Positions 5,946-7,382 of a stretch of DNA of 7,382 nucleotides are shown here, in pieces (position 1 is the stretch's first letter; the number at the start of each line of letters is the position of its first letter). The stretch is from contig JASKZT010000237.1 of the NCBI GenBank assembly GCA_030145965.1, positions 1-7,382 on the forward strand, given 5' to 3'. The position numbers and the translations under genes are program-made. Source of the DNA: Ornithinimicrobium sp. (lineage in GTDB: Bacteria; Actinomycetota; Actinomycetes; Actinomycetales; Dermatophilaceae). The notes under the pieces are model-generated. The model did not search any database and was not told the origin of the DNA. It saw only the letters and a list, made by a program, of their open reading frames with translations.

Positions 5946-5951
5946 ACCATA
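5946..5951 (-). promoter_or_regulatory. Candidate -10 (TATGGT) of the acyl-CoA synthetase gene
   Basis: TATGGT on the minus strand (5951 to 5946) fits TAnnnT and would give a leader of about 34 bases before the GTG at 5905, including its GGAGG site. No clear -35 is found 16-19 bases upstream, so confidence is modest. Confidence 0.4.
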
Positions 5952-5983
5952 CCCGCGGGCCTCCGCGCTCCCCGGCAGGTCAC

Positions 5984-5989
5984 TAGGCT
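5984..5989 (+). promoter_or_regulatory. Candidate -10 (TAGGCT) of the ROK kinase gene pair
   Basis: TAGGCT fits TAnnnT. Transcription would begin near 5996, leaving a GC-rich leader of about 73 bases before the GTG at 6069. No recognisable -35 is seen. It lies 33 bases from the oppositely directed TATGGT element, so the two genes share a compact divergent control region. Confidence 0.35.
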
Positions 5990-6068
5990 GGCGGGGCGCG
6001 CCACCCCGGCGCCGCCCCCGTCGCCCGGGTCCCGTCCCCGGCGGCCGCTTCTGCGAGGAGAGCCAAGA

Positions 6069-7031
6069 GTGAGCACCTGCGTCGGCGTCGACATCGGCGG
6101 CACCAAGATCGCGGCGGGCGTCGTGGACGAGGACGGCCGGGTCCTGCGGCGGGCCCGGCGCGAGACCCCGGCGCACGACCCCGACCAGATCGCCCGCGCG
6201 GTCGCGGACGTCGTGACCGAGCTCGTCGACGGCGCCGGCGACGGCGAGACGGTCACCGCGGTCGGCGTCGCCTGCGCCGGGCTGGTCGACCGCGCCGGGG
6301 AGACGGTCGTCTTCGCGCCCAACCTCGCCTGGAGGGACGAGCCGCTCAAGGCCCGCCTCAGGGGCCTGGTCGGCCTTCCGGTCGTCCTCGAGAACGACGC
6401 CAACGCCGCCGCCTGGGGCGAGCACCGCTTCGGGGCGGCGCAGGGGGTGGACGACATGGTGCTCATCACCCTCGGGACGGGGGTCGGTGGAGGCATCATC
6501 GAGTCGGGGCAGCTGCTGCGCGGGGCGCACGGGCTGGGCGCCGAGATCGGTCACCTGCGGGTCGTGCCCGACGGCCACCGCTGCGGCTGCGGCAACAAGG
6601 GCTGCTGGGAGACCTACGCCTCGGGCACCGCGCTGGTGCGCGAGGCCCGCTCGCTGGTGGCCGGCGGCAGCCCGCACGCCGGCGCCCTGGCGGACCGGTG
6701 CGGCGGGGACCCGACCGCGCTGACCGGCCAGATGGTCACCGAGGTGGCGCGCACCGGCGACCCCGCGGCCACCGAGCTGCTCGAGGACGTGGGCCGGTGG
6801 GTGGGGGAGGGCGCCGCGAGCCTCGCCGCGGTGCTCGACCCCGGCCTGCTCGTGCTCGGCGGCGGTCTCAGCGCCGCCGGCAACCTCGTGCTCGACCCCG
6901 CCCGCTCCGCCTACGCCCGCCACCTGACCGGCCGGGGCCACCGCGCCGTGGCCCCGATGACGACCGCGACGCTGGGCAACGACGCCGGGATGGTCGGCGT
7001 GGCCGACCTCGCCGCGCGCCGCACCGGATGA
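6069..7031 (+). CDS. ROK family sugar kinase, glucokinase type
   Basis: Predicted cytoplasmic ATP-dependent hexose kinase, most likely glucokinase (glucose to glucose 6-phosphate). The 320 residues show the ROK signature set: phosphate-binding DIGGTKIAAG (8-17), FAPNLAWRDEPL (82-93), ENDANAAAWGE (108-118) with catalytic D110, the glycine-rich TLGTGVGGGI (134-143), ExGH at E159-H162, and the zinc motif CGCGNKGC (C172, C174, C179, with H162 as the fourth ligand). No N-terminal helix-turn-helix is present, so this is a kinase and not a ROK repressor. GTG 6069 is chosen because GAGGAG at 6055-6060 lies 8 bases upstream and the protein then begins directly at the first strand. The sequence closely resembles Streptomyces GlkA as I remember it. 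Its stop overlaps the start of a paralogous kinase by 4 bases (ATGA), so the two form an operon. Other hexoses remain possible substrates. Confidence 0.93.
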   Translation: MSTCVGVDIGGTKIAAGVVDEDGRVLRRARRETPAHDPDQIARAVADVVTELVDGAGDGETVTAVGVACAGLVDRAGETVVFAPNLAWRDEPLKARLRGLVGLPVVLENDANAAAWGEHRFGAAQGVDDMVLITLGTGVGGGIIESGQLLRGAHGLGAEIGHLRVVPDGHRCGCGNKGCWETYASGTALVREARSLVAGGSPHAGALADRCGGDPTALTGQMVTEVARTGDPAATELLEDVGRWVGEGAASLAAVLDPGLLVLGGGLSAAGNLVLDPARSAYARHLTGRGHRAVAPMTTATLGNDAGMVGVADLAARRTG

Positions 7032-7382
7032 CCGCGGGGCCCCTCGCCGTCGGCGTCGACGTCGGCGGCACCCGCATCAAGGCCGGGCTCGTCGACGAGC
7101 ACGGTGTCGTCGTCCACGCCGACCGTCACGACACCCCCGGCCGCACGACCGCCCCGAGCGTCGTCGAGGACGCCGTCGTCGAGGCCGTCCAGGAGCTGCT
7201 GGCCCGCCCGGAGGCGGTGGCCCGCGGCGTCGTCGGGGTGGGCGTCGGGGCGGCCGGGTTCGTGGCCGCCGAGCGCGGCACCGTCGTGTTCGCCCCCCAC
7301 CTCGCCTGGCGGGACGAGCCCCTCCAGGAGACCGTCGGGGCGCGGGTGGGTGTGCCGGTCGTCGTCGACAACGACGCCAACG
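7028..7382 (+). CDS. Second ROK family sugar kinase, 5' part (3' end outside window)
   Basis: The ATG at 7028 lies within the ATGA that ends the preceding kinase; the frame is open to the right edge, giving 118 N-terminal residues. It begins MTAGPLAVGVDVGGTRIKAG, with the ROK phosphate-binding motif at about 11-20. VGVGVGAAGFV, FAPHLAWRDEPL and VVVDNDAN follow; the last contains the expected catalytic aspartate. It is clearly a paralogue of the kinase just upstream, sharing the FAP-LAWRDEPL block, with K to R replaced in GGTK. There is no separate ribosome binding site worth naming, so translational coupling is likely. The zinc motif and C-terminal half are not in view. Whether it is a glucokinase or has another sugar substrate cannot be decided from this part. 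Confidence 0.9.
   Translation, partial: MTAGPLAVGVDVGGTRIKAGLVDEHGVVVHADRHDTPGRTTAPSVVEDAVVEAVQELLARPEAVARGVVGVGVGAAGFVAAERGTVVFAPHLAWRDEPLQETVGARVGVPVVVDNDAN

Noticed and set aside
4011..6941. A 976-residue minus-strand open frame, and a 560-residue plus-strand open frame at 4304-5986
   Set aside because: Both are low-complexity Arg/Ala/Gly/Pro translations in the wrong frame of the acyl-CoA synthetase and ROK genes, a by-product of few stop codons at high GC.
1..7382. tRNA, rRNA, CRISPR, insertion sequence, phage or attachment sites
   Set aside because: None seen; coding and intergenic DNA are accounted for by the listed genes and short control regions.

Overview
The window is very GC-rich chromosomal DNA from an actinobacterium. 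The actinobacterial QcrB form, GTG starts, TAnnnT -10 elements placed for leaderless mRNAs and a glucokinase resembling Streptomyces GlkA all point there; Micrococcales/Intrasporangiaceae is my guess, not something the sequence proves. It is mostly core genome. No mobile element, tRNA, rRNA or CRISPR array is visible, and the longest gene-free stretch is about 160 bases.

Layout from left to right: the 3' part of qcrB (cytochrome b of the bc1-aa3 respiratory supercomplex, +), followed by a strong hairpin; a minimal zincin metallopeptidase (+); a stand-alone Lrp/AsnC ligand-binding domain protein with a leaderless-type promoter (+). The last of these converges, with a 9-base gap, on a long minus-strand gene for a bifunctional DEDDh exonuclease / UvrC-like GIY-YIG nuclease. 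A 128-base divergent region separates that gene from a small four-cysteine protein of unknown function (+). This protein gene converges on a minus-strand long-chain fatty-acyl-CoA synthetase of the FadD15 type. The synthetase is divergent from a ROK-family sugar kinase (glucokinase type, +), which overlaps by 4 bases the start of a second, paralogous ROK kinase cut off by the window end.

The most notable signal is in the divergent region at 3579-3706. It holds an exact 13-base inverted repeat (3600-3612 and 3658-3670). Each arm contains CTGTCGGTG followed by exactly 8 bases and then a TAnnnT hexamer (TACCTT on the minus strand, TAGCGT on the plus strand). This is the architecture of the LexA-independent actinobacterial DNA-damage promoter (RecA-NDp / PafBC motif, TTGTCRGTG-N8-TAnnnT). 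Both the repair nuclease and the small CxxC protein are therefore predicted to be co-induced by DNA damage, making the small protein a candidate uncharacterised component of that response. The same promoter also fixes the nuclease start at an ATG exactly 7 bases after the -10 (leaderless mRNA).

The other genes are housekeeping: respiration (qcrB), fatty acid activation (acyl-CoA synthetase) and hexose phosphorylation (ROK pair). From memory, the order qcrB - UvrC-like nuclease - fadD15 resembles the Mycobacterium tuberculosis Rv2196-Rv2187 region, and the fadD-glkA proximity resembles Streptomyces; neither could be checked here.
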